Source: CAIMZW01 sp037133095
GTDB lineage: Bacteria > Actinomycetota > Actinomycetes > Nanopelagicales > Nanopelagicaceae
Assembly: GCA_037133095.1 (NCBI GenBank)
Contig: JBAXOT010000012.1
Coordinates: 1 to 45,623, forward strand
DNA length: 45,623 bases
Direction of reading: 5' to 3'
Translations under genes and position numbers: made by a program
Shown: piece by piece, positions 26,138-34,249 of the stretch
Layout: every line of letters begins with the position of its first letter
Position numbering within the stretch: position 1 is the stretch's first letter
The notes under the pieces: generated by a model
What the model saw: the letters and a program-made list of their open reading frames with translations, nothing else
What the model was told of the DNA's origin: nothing
The model's database searches: none

Positions 26138-27337
26138 ATGCTCGAAACTTCAATTGATGCTCCCGTGCCAGTACGGGTAATTTCCGAGTCAATTGGGCAA
26201 TATCTCAGCAAATTGGGTCCGGTCTGGATTGAGGGCGAACTTTCCGAAGTAACAGTTCGGCCGGGCTCGCCCATGGTCTTCATGCGACTTCGCGACAGCA
26301 GCGCTGATATGAGCCTTTCCATTATGTGCCACAAGTCGGTTTATGAGGCGGTCTCCCCTTTGCCGCAAAATGCTCGAGTCGTCATGCATTCCAAAGTCTC
26401 TTGGTATGCCAAGAACGGTTCACTTTCCATGAGCGTGAAAGAGATTCGTCAAGTAGGTGTCGGTGAATTACTCGCCCGGCTGGAACACCTTAAGAGCGTT
26501 CTCGACGCGGAGGGTTTGTTTGACCAGAGTAGAAAGAAGCCGCTGCCATTTCTGCCCAAAGCCATCGGCCTTATTTGTGGCCGAAACAGCGATGCTGAAA
26601 AAGATGTGGTGGAAAATGCCAAGCGCCGGTGGCCCGCAGTTCGATTTGAGATCCGTGAGGTGGCAGTACAAGGTGGGGCTGCGGTAGTAGAGGTCAGTGC
26701 CGCTCTGGCCGAACTGGATGCCATGGCCGATGTCGATGTCATCGTCATTACCAGAGGCGGCGGTTCCTTTGAAGATCTTCTTCCCTTCAGTGATGAGGGA
26801 TTACTCCGATTGGTTGCCAGTGCCAAGACCCCCATTGTCAGCGCCATTGGTCATGAAAAAGATGCTCCTTTGCTCGACCTAGTTGCCGATTGGCGAGCAT
26901 CCACCCCGACCGATGCTGGAAAACGCGTAGTTCCAGATATGGCCGAGGAGTTGGCCACCATCAAACTCTTGCAACAACGGGCTTACCGACATATCTCGTC
27001 GCGGATTGACTATGAATTGGCCAGAATCACATCACTGATGGACCGCCCCATTATGCGCGATCCAACCACCATCATCACCGTCCGAGCCCAGATAATCAGT
27101 GATCTATCCGATCGCGCCTATCGAAATCTAGGTCACCAGATCGCTTTGGCATACGAAGAAATATCCAACCTTGCGACGCAAGTACGAACCTTGTCGCCAC
27201 AAGCAACTCTCGTTCGAGGGTATGCCGTTGTTCGCGATGCCACCAACAAAGTTATTCGATCTGTGTCTCAAACCACTTCAGGCCAGAACCTTAAAGTTCG
27301 TTTGGCCGAAGGCGAATTGCTCGTTATCTCGGAGTAG
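26138..27337 (+). CDS. xseA: Exodeoxyribonuclease VII large subunit
   Basis: A 399-aa XseA. The N-terminal OB fold (WIEGELSEVTVRPGSPMVFMRLRD) is followed by the catalytic core: PKAIGLICGRNSDAEKDVVENAKRRWP, VIVITRGGGSFEDLLPFSDE and PIVSAIGHEKDAPLLDLVADWRASTPTDAG split over the core, then a coiled C-terminal arm. It forms ExoVII with XseB and degrades single-stranded DNA. ATG 26138 has AGGA seven bases upstream. xseB follows after 9 bp. Confidence 0.97.
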   Translation: MLETSIDAPVPVRVISESIGQYLSKLGPVWIEGELSEVTVRPGSPMVFMRLRDSSADMSLSIMCHKSVYEAVSPLPQNARVVMHSKVSWYAKNGSLSMSVKEIRQVGVGELLARLEHLKSVLDAEGLFDQSRKKPLPFLPKAIGLICGRNSDAEKDVVENAKRRWPAVRFEIREVAVQGGAAVVEVSAALAELDAMADVDVIVITRGGGSFEDLLPFSDEGLLRLVASAKTPIVSAIGHEKDAPLLDLVADWRASTPTDAGKRVVPDMAEELATIKLLQQRAYRHISSRIDYELARITSLMDRPIMRDPTTIITVRAQIISDLSDRAYRNLGHQIALAYEEISNLATQVRTLSPQATLVRGYAVVRDATNKVIRSVSQTTSGQNLKVRLAEGELLVISE

Positions 27338-27346
27338 ATTACGAAT

Positions 27347-27547
27347 ATGGTTACCAAGAAAATTTCTTACGAGGCTGCGCGGGACGAACTTGCCCAGCTG
27401 GTTACGCAACTCGAAAGCGGGCAAGCAACCCTCGAAGATTCCCTTGCACTATGGGAGCGTGGCGAAGAGCTCGCGAAGATTTGCCAAGAATGGCTTGACG
27501 GCGCGAAAGCACAACTATCCGCCGCCCGACCAGCGGCAGAGGAGTAA
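27347..27547 (+). CDS. xseB: Exodeoxyribonuclease VII small subunit
   Basis: A 66-aa XseB with the typical helical hairpin: SYEAARDELAQLVTQLESG, TLEDSLALWERGEELAKIC and a short Ala-rich tail. It binds the coiled arms of XseA. It lies between xseA and the fumarase gene (4-bp gap), making a three-gene operon. Confidence 0.95.
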   Translation: MVTKKISYEAARDELAQLVTQLESGQATLEDSLALWERGEELAKICQEWLDGAKAQLSAARPAAEE

Positions 27548-27551
27548 GTCA

Positions 27552-29210
27552 ATGCCAGAATTTACTTACCGAGATCTTTTGCCAGTCGGTCAAGATGCCA
27601 CCGAATACCGACTGATCTCAACTGAAGGGGTATCAACCTTCAGCGCAAACGGCATGGAGTTTCTGCAGGTTGAGCCCTCGGCAATTGAACGACTCACCGC
27701 AGAAGCCATCCACGATATCAACCATTATTTACGCCCGGCCCATCTCCAACAATTGAACAACATTTTGGCCGATGGCGAAGCCTCTCCCAATGATCGCTTT
27801 GTGGCCTTGGATCTGCTGAAGAATGCCAATATTGCAGCCGGCGGAGTTCTGCCGATGTGCCAAGACACCGGAACGGCGCTCGTTGTCGGCAAGAAAGGCC
27901 AGCATGTTTTGACTTCCGAGAAAGATGAGAAGTCGATTTCTCGCGGCGTTTACGATGCTTACACAACTCTCAATCTGCGCTATTCGCAGATGGCGCCAAT
28001 AACAACGTGGGAAGAGAAGAACACCGGGAATAATTTGCCCGCCCAGGTAGAAATTTACTCGGATACCGATCATCCTGATGAATACAACTTTCTCTTCATC
28101 GCAAAGGGCGGTGGCAGTGCCAACAAGTCCTACCTTTATCAAGAGACCAAAGCAATTCTCAATCCCAAGTCATTCATAAATTGGCTCGATGACAAACTCC
28201 GTTCATTGGGAACGTCCGCATGTCCGCCGTATCACCTTGCAATTGTTATTGGTGGCACCAGCGCGGAATACACCTTGAAAACCGCAAAGTTGGCCAGCAC
28301 TAAATACCTTGATTCCCTGCCCACATCCGGCGATGCTGCGACAGGTCATGGCTTTCGTGACGTGGAATTGGAAGCGGAAGTCCTGAAGTTGACCCGCACT
28401 TTGGGAATTGGCGCCCAGTTCGGCGGGAAGTACTTCTGCCACGATGTGCGAGTTGTTCGACTGCCAAGACATGGCGCTTCACTTCCGATTGCTATCGCCG
28501 TCTCGTGCTCTGCGGATCGCCAAGCAAAGGGCAAGATCACCAAGGACGGGATTTTCATCGAAAAGTTGGAGCGCGAACCAGCGCATTTCTTACCGGAGAC
28601 AACCGATAGCCACTTGGACGACAATGTGGTCAAGATTGATCTCAACCGACCTATGGTCGATGTCCTTGCCGAACTCTCCAAGTATCCGATTAAAACTCGG
28701 CTATCTCTCTCCGGAACTCTCGTTGTCGGGCGAGACCTGGCCCACGCCAAGATTCGAGACCTTTTGGACGCTGGTCAACCGATGCCAGAGTATTTGAAAA
28801 ATCACGCTATCTACTATGCCGGTCCAGCTAAAACGCCAGTGGGCTATGCCTCGGGCTCTTTTGGTCCCACGACCGCCGGTCGCATGGATTCCTACGTTGA
28901 CCGGTTCCAGAGCGCTGGTGGATCGATGATTATGTTGGCAAAGGGCAATCGATCGAAGGCTGTCACAGATGCCTGCCAGAGCCACGGTGGTTTCTACCTT
29001 GGTTCAATTGGCGGTCCCGCGGCTCGATTGGCCCAAGATTGCATCAAAAAGGTGGAGGTCCTTGATTATCCCGAATTGGGCATGGAGGCGGTCTTCAAGA
29101 TTGAGGTCGAAGATTTTCCAGCCTTTATTGTCGTCGATGATAAGGGCAACGATTTCTTTGCTGAGACATCCAAGCCGATGTCCATCGGAGTTCGCGCAGC
29201 GAACTCCTAA
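27552..29210 (+). CDS. Class I (Fe-S) fumarate hydratase
   Basis: A 552-aa class I fumarase (FumA/FumB type), interconverting fumarate and malate with a [4Fe-4S] cluster. Cluster cysteines fit PMCQDTGT, KYFCHDVRV and the C-terminal half; GGTSAEYTLKTAKLAS, QFGGKY and the C-terminal FGPTTAGRMD are typical. Start ATG 27552 (MPEFTYRDLLPVG) has GGAG seven bases upstream, and xseB ends four bases before; a much longer in-frame extension back to 27171 overlaps xseA and xseB and is rejected. The last codons (VRAANS, stop) form a palindrome that is tandemly repeated after the stop. Confidence 0.96.
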   Translation: MPEFTYRDLLPVGQDATEYRLISTEGVSTFSANGMEFLQVEPSAIERLTAEAIHDINHYLRPAHLQQLNNILADGEASPNDRFVALDLLKNANIAAGGVLPMCQDTGTALVVGKKGQHVLTSEKDEKSISRGVYDAYTTLNLRYSQMAPITTWEEKNTGNNLPAQVEIYSDTDHPDEYNFLFIAKGGGSANKSYLYQETKAILNPKSFINWLDDKLRSLGTSACPPYHLAIVIGGTSAEYTLKTAKLASTKYLDSLPTSGDAATGHGFRDVELEAEVLKLTRTLGIGAQFGGKYFCHDVRVVRLPRHGASLPIAIAVSCSADRQAKGKITKDGIFIEKLEREPAHFLPETTDSHLDDNVVKIDLNRPMVDVLAELSKYPIKTRLSLSGTLVVGRDLAHAKIRDLLDAGQPMPEYLKNHAIYYAGPAKTPVGYASGSFGPTTAGRMDSYVDRFQSAGGSMIMLAKGNRSKAVTDACQSHGGFYLGSIGGPAARLAQDCIKKVEVLDYPELGMEAVFKIEVEDFPAFIVVDDKGNDFFAETSKPMSIGVRAANS

Positions 29211-29298
29211 GTAAGCAGCAGTTCGCCCAGCGAACTCCTAAGTAATCAGCAGTTCGCGCAGCGAACTCTTAAGTAGGCAGCAGTTCGCGCAGCGAACT
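29189..29298. repeat. 31-bp tandem repeat of hairpins at the fumarase 3' end
   Basis: Units begin at 29189, 29220, 29251 and 29282, exactly 31 bp apart. Each starts with a palindrome AGTTCGC-(G/C)CA-GCGAACT, followed by a spacer like CCTAAGTAAGCAGC that differs at only a few bases. The first unit is the coding end of the fumarase gene including its TAA; the rest are noncoding and end 17 bp before the convergent transglycosylase stop. It probably acts as a transcript-end structure. Confidence 0.92.
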
Positions 29299-29314
29299 CA
29301 CGAGCGCTCGATGC

Positions 29315-29923
29315 TTAGTAGTAGCCCAGCCAATGCTTCTTGGCCAGGGCGTTACATGGGGTGCCATAACGAGCCTGGATATATCCCAGACCCCATTTAA
29401 TTTGGGTGACAGGATTGGTACGCCAATCCGAGGCGATGCTCTCCATCTTGGAGGCTGGATTTGCCTGCGGGATGCCATGGGCGCCGCTGGTCTTATTGGT
29501 CGATTGAAAATTCCAGTGGCTTTCGCCATCCCAGAGGACATTGAGGCAACTAATTTGGTGAGCCGACCAGTGGTAGGTCTGCGCTACCAAGACCTTGGCT
29601 ACGGCCTTTGCACCGCGAGGAGTCTTCGCTAACTCCACCTGGCGGGAGACCAAGGAGACTAGGGCGATCTCTTTTGCTTTAACCGTGGCAACGCCACTGA
29701 AGTCAACGAACCCGACCCCCGCTGGCGCTGGCGCTGTAGGTGATCCTTTTGGGGCTGGTGTTGCTGGTGCGGTGGCGCCATCGCTGGGAATTGGATCCGG
29801 CACAGTAATTAATTTTTCAAAGCTAACTTGGGCAAAAGTGGTATCGGTTTGGGAAAGGACACAGGTGAGAACTGCAGCTGCGATTGCTATATGGCTCTTT
29901 CGCATGTGAAATAAGTTGAACAC
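29315..29923 (-). CDS. Secreted lytic-transglycosylase-like protein
   Basis: A 202-aa secreted protein. The N-terminus is a signal peptide (MRKSHIAIAAAVLTCVLSQ...TFAQ). A Pro/Ala-rich linker (about 42-70) and a helical segment follow, then a C-terminal SLT-like domain of the actinobacterial type: CLNVLWDGESHWNF with the catalytic Glu, SGAHGIPQANP, SDWRTNPVTQIKWGLGYI and YGTPCNAL. It should cleave peptidoglycan outside the cell. GTG 29923 has GAGG six bases upstream; ATG 29905 is an alternative that still keeps the signal peptide. The 3' end is convergent with the fumarase repeats. Confidence 0.88.
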   Translation of the reverse strand: MFNLFHMRKSHIAIAAAVLTCVLSQTDTTFAQVSFEKLITVPDPIPSDGATAPATPAPKGSPTAPAPAGVGFVDFSGVATVKAKEIALVSLVSRQVELAKTPRGAKAVAKVLVAQTYHWSAHQISCLNVLWDGESHWNFQSTNKTSGAHGIPQANPASKMESIASDWRTNPVTQIKWGLGYIQARYGTPCNALAKKHWLGYY

Positions 29924-30194
29924 TCTTCGCCTCTTCTTTCGTTCCGTCGTAACTCATTGTGAATCCAAAGATTCCGGGACTTGCTTGACCGCAAACCAGC
30001 AACCCTTATGCAGGGTAAATGGTCAACGGGGAGGCTTAAAGAGTGACATCCAGGTAAACGATGGGCAAATTATTCCGCGCGTAGGGCGTAAATAAGATTT
30101 TTTTCACAGGAATGGGGACAAATAAAACCGCAGGTGACAAACGGAGAAGTCCGATAAATCCGTTTTGTCGGCTGGACCACTTTTTTCGGGTTTT
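29924..30194 (-). other. Noncoding leader/intergenic region upstream of the transglycosylase gene
   Basis: 271 bp with no convincing ORF. It holds small hairpins (GAATC-CAAA-GATTC at 29961-29974, ACCCT-TATGC-AGGGT at 30002-30016) and the larger inverted repeat at 30136-30169. GGTAAA-like words (plus strand) recur at 30014, 30053 and, less exactly, near 30087. I looked for the c-di-AMP (ydaO) riboswitch, common before actinobacterial cell-wall hydrolase genes, and did not find its core. Confidence 0.45.
30136..30169. repeat. Inverted repeat downstream of phoH2
   Basis: GACAAACGGA (30136-30145) pairs with TCCGTTTTGTC (30159-30169) with one bulged base. It lies 26 bp past the PhoH stop codon and may be its terminator, though no clean T-run follows on the minus strand. 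Confidence 0.5.
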
Positions 30195-31526
30195 TTAGGC
30201 CAAGAAGTTGATGGGCTCCTCGAGCATTTCAGTCACCAAGGCGGCTATTGGGGAGCGTTCGCTGCGAGTCAGAGTCACATGAGCGAAGAGCGGATGACCT
30301 TTGAGGGACTCAACGACCGAGACCACGCCATCATGGCGACCAACGCGCAAGTTATCTCGTTGGGCCACATCATGAGTAAGAATCACTCGCGATCCTTGGC
30401 CAATTCGCGAGAGAACGGTGAGTAAAACACCCCGTTCCAAGGACTGAGCTTCGTCCACAATCACAAACGAGTCATGCAAGGAACGACCTCTAATGTGAGT
30501 GAGTGGTAATACTTCTATCAATCCCCGGTCCACAATTTCATCAATCACATGCTCGCTGACCAAGGCGCCAAGGGTGTCGAAAACTGCCTGTGCCCAAGGT
30601 GACATTTTTTCGTTCTCTGACCCAGGTAGATAGCCGAGTTCTTGGCCACCGACGGCATAGAGCGGGCGGAAAATGACCACTTTCTTATGGTGGCGACGCT
30701 CCAGAACCGCATCCAAACCGGCACAGAGGGCGAGCGCGCTCTTTCCAGTTCCGGCTCGACCGCCGAGCGAAACGATGCCAATCTCGTTATCCATCAAAAG
30801 ATCCAAGGCAATCCGTTGTTCTGCGCTTCGACCGTGAAGACCGAAAGCGGAACGATCGCCACGGACCAGCTGGATGGACTTATCTGGCGTGACTCGTGCG
30901 AGCGCACTCCCTTTTTCGGAGTGCAGCACGATCCCGGTATGGCAGGGGTACTGCGACCCCAGAGGGTGCTGAAATTTCTCATTTTCATAGAGGCTATCTA
31001 TGACAGAGCCACCGACGTCGAGTTCGACCATGCCGGTCCAGCCACTAGTGGCGGCCAATTCGGCCCGATACTCCTCAGATTCGACCCCCACGGAAGATGC
31101 CTTAACGCGAAGGGGCAGGTCTTTTGTTACCAAGACGACCTGACGGCTCTCAGCCATCAAGTTCCGAGCTATGGCCAAAATTCGGGAATCGTTTGAGCCA
31201 TCGCGGAGAAATCCGGCTGGCAATGTAGTCGGGTCGGAATGGTTGAGTTCGACCTTTACTGTGCCACCCAGAGCATTGATTTCAATCGCCTCATCAAGGC
31301 GTCCGTGAGAGACACGTAAATCGTCAAGGGTACGCAGCGCTGCACGAGCGAAATAACCGAGTTCGGGATGGTCGCGTTTGCTCTCAAGTTCGCCGATGAC
31401 GGTGATCGGAATAATGACTTCATGTTCGGCAAAGCGGCCGAGGGCGGCAGGGTCAGCGAGAAGCACGCTGGTATCCAGCACATACGTCTTTCGGTTCTTA
31501 TGGTTCTTAGCCACTGCTAGCGACAC
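30195..31526 (-). CDS. phoH2: PhoH2: PIN-PhoH ATPase/ribonuclease
   Basis: A 443-aa protein. The N-terminal PIN domain (about 12-150) has TYVLDTSVLLADP, a VIGELES acidic residue and NDSRILA plus VTKDLPLRVKA, the usual acidic cluster of PIN nucleases. The C-terminal PhoH domain has Walker A GGRAGTGKSALAL and Walker B DSFVIVDEAQSLE. This is the PhoH2 (Rv1095) architecture, an RNA helicase/RNase encoded in many actinobacteria, often beside an antitoxin-like ORF; none is evident here. The start is GTG 31526; a second GTG at 31511 is possible. Confidence 0.93.
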   Translation of the reverse strand: MSLAVAKNHKNRKTYVLDTSVLLADPAALGRFAEHEVIIPITVIGELESKRDHPELGYFARAALRTLDDLRVSHGRLDEAIEINALGGTVKVELNHSDPTTLPAGFLRDGSNDSRILAIARNLMAESRQVVLVTKDLPLRVKASSVGVESEEYRAELAATSGWTGMVELDVGGSVIDSLYENEKFQHPLGSQYPCHTGIVLHSEKGSALARVTPDKSIQLVRGDRSAFGLHGRSAEQRIALDLLMDNEIGIVSLGGRAGTGKSALALCAGLDAVLERRHHKKVVIFRPLYAVGGQELGYLPGSENEKMSPWAQAVFDTLGALVSEHVIDEIVDRGLIEVLPLTHIRGRSLHDSFVIVDEAQSLERGVLLTVLSRIGQGSRVILTHDVAQRDNLRVGRHDGVVSVVESLKGHPLFAHVTLTRSERSPIAALVTEMLEEPINFLA

Positions 31527-31628
31527 CTAACCAATTCGCGCAAGCCTGCCAATCTTTTGAGTTGTACTCGAGGGATCAGGACCCATTAAAAGTAGAACGG
31601 TGGGCGATATTTCAGGTCGCGACACGCG

Positions 31629-31652
31629 CACCAGAAAAGTTAAATTCTGGTG
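31629..31652. repeat. Perfect 8-bp inverted repeat after the prenyltransferase gene
   Basis: CACCAGAA (31629-31636) and TTCTGGTG (31645-31652) flank an 8-nt AT-rich loop, about 20 bp past the prenyltransferase stop. Likely a transcript-end hairpin without a U-run on the minus strand. Confidence 0.5.
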
Positions 31653-31671
31653 TCACTTTTCCCGCCGCAAG

Positions 31672-32487
31672 TCAGAGCCCGAAACGCTTATGGCGAATCG
31701 AATATGCCCGCAGCGCGCGGAGAAAATCCACTCGGCGAAAGTCTGGCCAGTAGGCCTCGCAAAAATAGAACTCGGAGTAAGCGCTCTGCCAAAGCAAGAA
31801 ACCACCCAAGCGCTGTTCCCCCGAAGTGCGGATAACGAGCTCGGGATCGGGCTGTCCGGCGGTATAGAGATATCTGCCAATCTCATCGACGGTAACGATG
31901 CTGGCGATTTCGGCCGGAGATTTGCCACTCTTGCCGGCGTCGAGAATGAGCGCCTTCACGGCATCAGCAATCTCAAGTCGTCCGCCATAACCGATGGCCA
32001 CGTTAACAATAATCGCGTTCTCTTTAATCTTTTGCGTCGCCAATTCGGCGATCTCCAGTCGCTCTCGCAACCATTGCGGTAACAACTCACGCGAGCCCAC
32101 TGCCCGAATCTCCCATCGCCCCCGATTGCATAGGTCATCAATAGTGGCGCCAATGATCTTGAGTAATGGATCTAGTTCATCGGCTGGCCGATTGAGATTC
32201 TGGTTAGAGAGCAACCACAACGTCACAACTTTGACTTGGGCTTGTTCGCACCAATCTAACAAGTCAACAATTTTTTCAGCCCCAGCTTGGTGGCCCCTGG
32301 TCGCGGAAGTATCGCCACTCTCGGATGGATTGGCTTTCGACCATCTCCGATTGCCATCCAACATGACTCCCACATGGTGTGGGGTCTGAGTGAAGTCGAG
32401 TTGGCGTAACAGGCGCCATTCGTACAAGGGATACAACACCGACTTAATAGCCGGCTTCACAAATCCTTTAATAAAGGTTCGTTTCAT
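31672..32487 (-). CDS. Isoprenyl transferase (cis-prenyl diphosphate synthase)
   Basis: A 271-aa cis-prenyltransferase of the UppS family. HVGVMLDGNRRWSK carries the catalytic Asp, GHQAGAEKI and LWLLSNQNLNRP follow, then VNVAIGYGGR, DPELVIRTSGEQRLGGF and LLWQSAYSEFYF with WPDF. It condenses IPP in cis to make a lipid carrier for cell-wall synthesis or its short precursor. By position near phoH2 it is closest to M. tuberculosis Rv1086, the short-chain Z-farnesyl synthase, but chain length cannot be told from this view. It starts 12 bp after the DUF3817 stop, so they are one transcript. Confidence 0.92.
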   Translation of the reverse strand: MKRTFIKGFVKPAIKSVLYPLYEWRLLRQLDFTQTPHHVGVMLDGNRRWSKANPSESGDTSATRGHQAGAEKIVDLLDWCEQAQVKVVTLWLLSNQNLNRPADELDPLLKIIGATIDDLCNRGRWEIRAVGSRELLPQWLRERLEIAELATQKIKENAIIVNVAIGYGGRLEIADAVKALILDAGKSGKSPAEIASIVTVDEIGRYLYTAGQPDPELVIRTSGEQRLGGFLLWQSAYSEFYFCEAYWPDFRRVDFLRALRAYSIRHKRFGL

Positions 32488-32499
32488 GTTAATTACAAA

Positions 32500-32862
32500 T
32501 TACTCGGCTGCGGATTTCTTTTGGGAAGTTAGAGCCTGAAAATCTCGAACCGCGCGGCGTTCGGCAACGAACGATGCAATAGGCAAAGTGCCGGCCAGAA
32601 TAAAGATGAGTGTTGTTGTGAAGCTCTTGCGCGATTTAATGCAGTATTGGAATGCCGCGAGGACATAGAGCGGATATGTGTACCCATGCACCAGAGCTAT
32701 CCACACTAATTTATTCTGTAAAGACGTGTTGTGCGAAAAAGTGTGAATGGGCACTTGGACAAACCAGAGTAGGAGCGACATCACGCCGGCCCAAATCGCC
32801 ATTATGCGATAACGCACCATTGCGCCTTCAAGGCCCTTACCCATCGCTGATTGATTGCTCAT
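32500..32862 (-). CDS. DUF3817 membrane protein
   Basis: A 120-aa protein with three hydrophobic segments (about 20-39, 52-74, 84-104) and the family's VHGYTYPLYVL motif in the second. DUF3817 is also found as a domain in some actinobacterial and proteobacterial membrane proteins; its role is unknown. ATG 32862 has GGTAGAG seven bases upstream, which runs through the SURF1 stop codon, so the two are translationally linked. Confidence 0.88.
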   Translation of the reverse strand: MSNQSAMGKGLEGAMVRYRIMAIWAGVMSLLLWFVQVPIHTFSHNTSLQNKLVWIALVHGYTYPLYVLAAFQYCIKSRKSFTTTLIFILAGTLPIASFVAERRAVRDFQALTSQKKSAAE

Positions 32863-32871
32863 GTGCAAACT

Positions 32872-33585
32872 CTACCTTCCTGATTTCCGACGTTCATACC
32901 TTGAATACATCGGAGCCCCGATTACGAGCAAAGCCATAAACCACCAGATGAAGACATAAGAAATGTGTTGCCAATAAAAACCAGGAACCCCTGACTTGAC
33001 CCGAGGGGATTCGACTCTGGTAGCGATAACTTCCACTCCCGCCGCAGTTTCAGTCCGGGCAATAATGTAACCGTCAAAGAGTGATAGCCCTTTTGTGCCT
33101 GCGATCAGAGCGGGGTCGATTCGCCCCAATTCTGTTGCAGTGGAATTCCAGTGATCAGAATTCTGATGCGGAACCAATCTGCCGACGATGGCGACCTCCC
33201 CCATTGAAGTGGGGACTGGACCTTTAAATGAACCAACGATTCCCCGCACCACCAAAATTGCGCTATTAGTTCCCTTGAGTTTTAGTAAGCCGACCTCCAA
33301 GGTCGATGTTTGTTTTTTTCCGGCCACCGGAATCTCTTGATTCGGCGCGGTATAGACCCCGACATAATTTCCTGTTGCTGCAACAATCCGATTAATTGCC
33401 TGGTCCTTAAGATTCGCAGCGGGCGCGGCGATCGATGAAAGTTCTACCGTTGCCCCATCTGGAAGTGGCTTGGAAAGCCGAGTAACTTCTTGGGCTCGAT
33501 GCAACTGCCAGAGCCCAAGTTCAAAGAAAGCACCGAACGCAATGACGCCGATTAATAGGTAAACAATGCGAGACTTATTTTTCAT
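32872..33585 (-). CDS. SURF1-family cytochrome oxidase assembly protein
   Basis: A 237-aa protein with one TM at each end (about 7-27 and 207-226), the SURF1 topology. FELGLWQLHRAQE after TM1 is the typical GxWQxxR-type signature; GYIIART and PGFYWQHISYVFIWWFMALLV near TM2 are also conserved. SURF1 assists heme a insertion into cytochrome c oxidase subunit I. Its ATG overlaps the 3' end of the 57-aa ORF upstream (11-bp overlap), indicating coupling. Confidence 0.92.
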   Translation of the reverse strand: MKNKSRIVYLLIGVIAFGAFFELGLWQLHRAQEVTRLSKPLPDGATVELSSIAAPAANLKDQAINRIVAATGNYVGVYTAPNQEIPVAGKKQTSTLEVGLLKLKGTNSAILVVRGIVGSFKGPVPTSMGEVAIVGRLVPHQNSDHWNSTATELGRIDPALIAGTKGLSLFDGYIIARTETAAGVEVIATRVESPRVKSGVPGFYWQHISYVFIWWFMALLVIGAPMYSRYERRKSGR

Positions 33586-33748
33586 CTACTTCTTCGGCTG
33601 ATTTATCGGAGATCGTCGAAGGGGCATCTGGATTTTGTACTCGTTTGTATCGACGGTAAAAACTCCACAGCAAGAGCGCCACCGAAATGGTCAAGACGAT
33701 CATTGTTAACGAACCAGCGATGCCGAGATCGACGTTGTTTTGATCCAT
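33575..33748 (-). CDS. Single-TM mini-protein upstream of the SURF1 gene
   Basis: A 57-codon ORF starting MDQNNVDLGIAGSLTM, with one strong TM helix (about 9-29), a basic FYRRYKR stop-transfer and an acidic tail ending SAEEVDEK. Its stop overlaps the SURF1 gene by 11 bp. The clean topology and the overlap make it a real gene in my view; I do not recognise the family. Neighbourhood suggests a role in respiratory-oxidase assembly (inference). A -10-like GATACT lies about 6 nt before the ATG. Confidence 0.7.
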   Translation of the reverse strand: MDQNNVDLGIAGSLTMIVLTISVALLLWSFYRRYKRVQNPDAPSTISDKSAEEVDEK

Positions 33749-33806
33749 GACCTAAGTATCCCCCCAATTTTCTGGCTGAGAAATCGCCCGCGCCTCTTGC
33801 CCTGCG

Positions 33807-33812
33807 TAGACT
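33807..33812 (+). promoter_or_regulatory. -10 element for a leaderless DUF4307 gene
   Basis: TAGACT lies 7 nt before GTG 33820. There is no ribosome site between them, so the transcript likely starts at the GTG. No clear -35 is visible. Confidence 0.5.
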
Positions 33813-33819
33813 GTTGAAT

Positions 33820-34218
33820 GTGAGCCAAGACGATTTCACCGACCCGTTCCTGCGCCAACGCTACGGGGTCAAAGATGGGCGCTTTCCCTCTTGGGTTATT
33901 CCTGCGGTTATTACTGCTGTCCTTGGCGGGAGTTGGTTGGGCTGGAGTGCAAACCACTACGCCAAACCTGAAGTCCGCACTCAACTTATCTCCTTTAAAG
34001 TCATCGACAACGCCGCTATCAGCTTGCGGTATTCGGTTACATTTAAAACCGATTCCCTCAGCCATCAGTGCCGACTCATCGCCAGGGATTTCTCCGCAAA
34101 CATAGTCGGCGAAATCACTCAGACCTTCCCGGTGGGAACTTCCAGCAGAACCCAAGAAGTCTTGATTCCTACCCGAACTGCAGCGGTCAATGCAGCAATC
34201 GACCGTTGTATTCCTTAA
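33820..34218 (+). CDS. DUF4307 membrane-anchored protein
   Basis: A 132-aa protein: DPFLRQRYGV at the start (the family's RYG motif), one TM (about 28-44), then an extracytoplasmic beta-type domain with CRLIARDFSANIVGEI and a final AAIDRC. These match DUF4307, found beside greA and mca in actinobacteria (M. tuberculosis Rv1080c-Rv1083 region). Two conserved cysteines could form a disulfide outside the cell. Function unknown. The start is GTG 33820; TTG 33814 would add two residues. Confidence 0.85.
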   Translation: MSQDDFTDPFLRQRYGVKDGRFPSWVIPAVITAVLGGSWLGWSANHYAKPEVRTQLISFKVIDNAAISLRYSVTFKTDSLSHQCRLIARDFSANIVGEITQTFPVGTSSRTQEVLIPTRTAAVNAAIDRCIP

Positions 34219-34235
34219 TATCTAGCCAACTCGAG

Positions 34236-34241
34236 TACCCT
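34236..34241 (+). promoter_or_regulatory. -10 element for a possibly leaderless greA
   Basis: TACCCT lies 8 nt before the greA ATG (34250), with no ribosome site in between. Suggestive only; greA could also be read from the DUF4307 transcript. Confidence 0.4.
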
Positions 34242-34249
34242 TCCCACCT

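Noticed and set aside
27171..27551. 127-codon N-terminal extension of the fumarase frame
   Set aside because: It overlaps xseA and all of xseB; fumarase similarity starts at MPEFTYRD, which has its own ribosome site.
29189..29298. Regular 31-bp repeats that could be read as a CRISPR array
   Set aside because: The parts between palindromes are nearly identical rather than unique, the first unit is the fumarase coding end, and no cas genes are present.
29924..30194. c-di-AMP (ydaO) riboswitch before the transglycosylase gene
   Set aside because: I searched both strands for its conserved core words and found none in the right order.
31600..32082. 160-codon open frame opposite the prenyltransferase gene
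   Set aside because: Antisense to conserved cis-prenyltransferase motifs, with no domain of its own.
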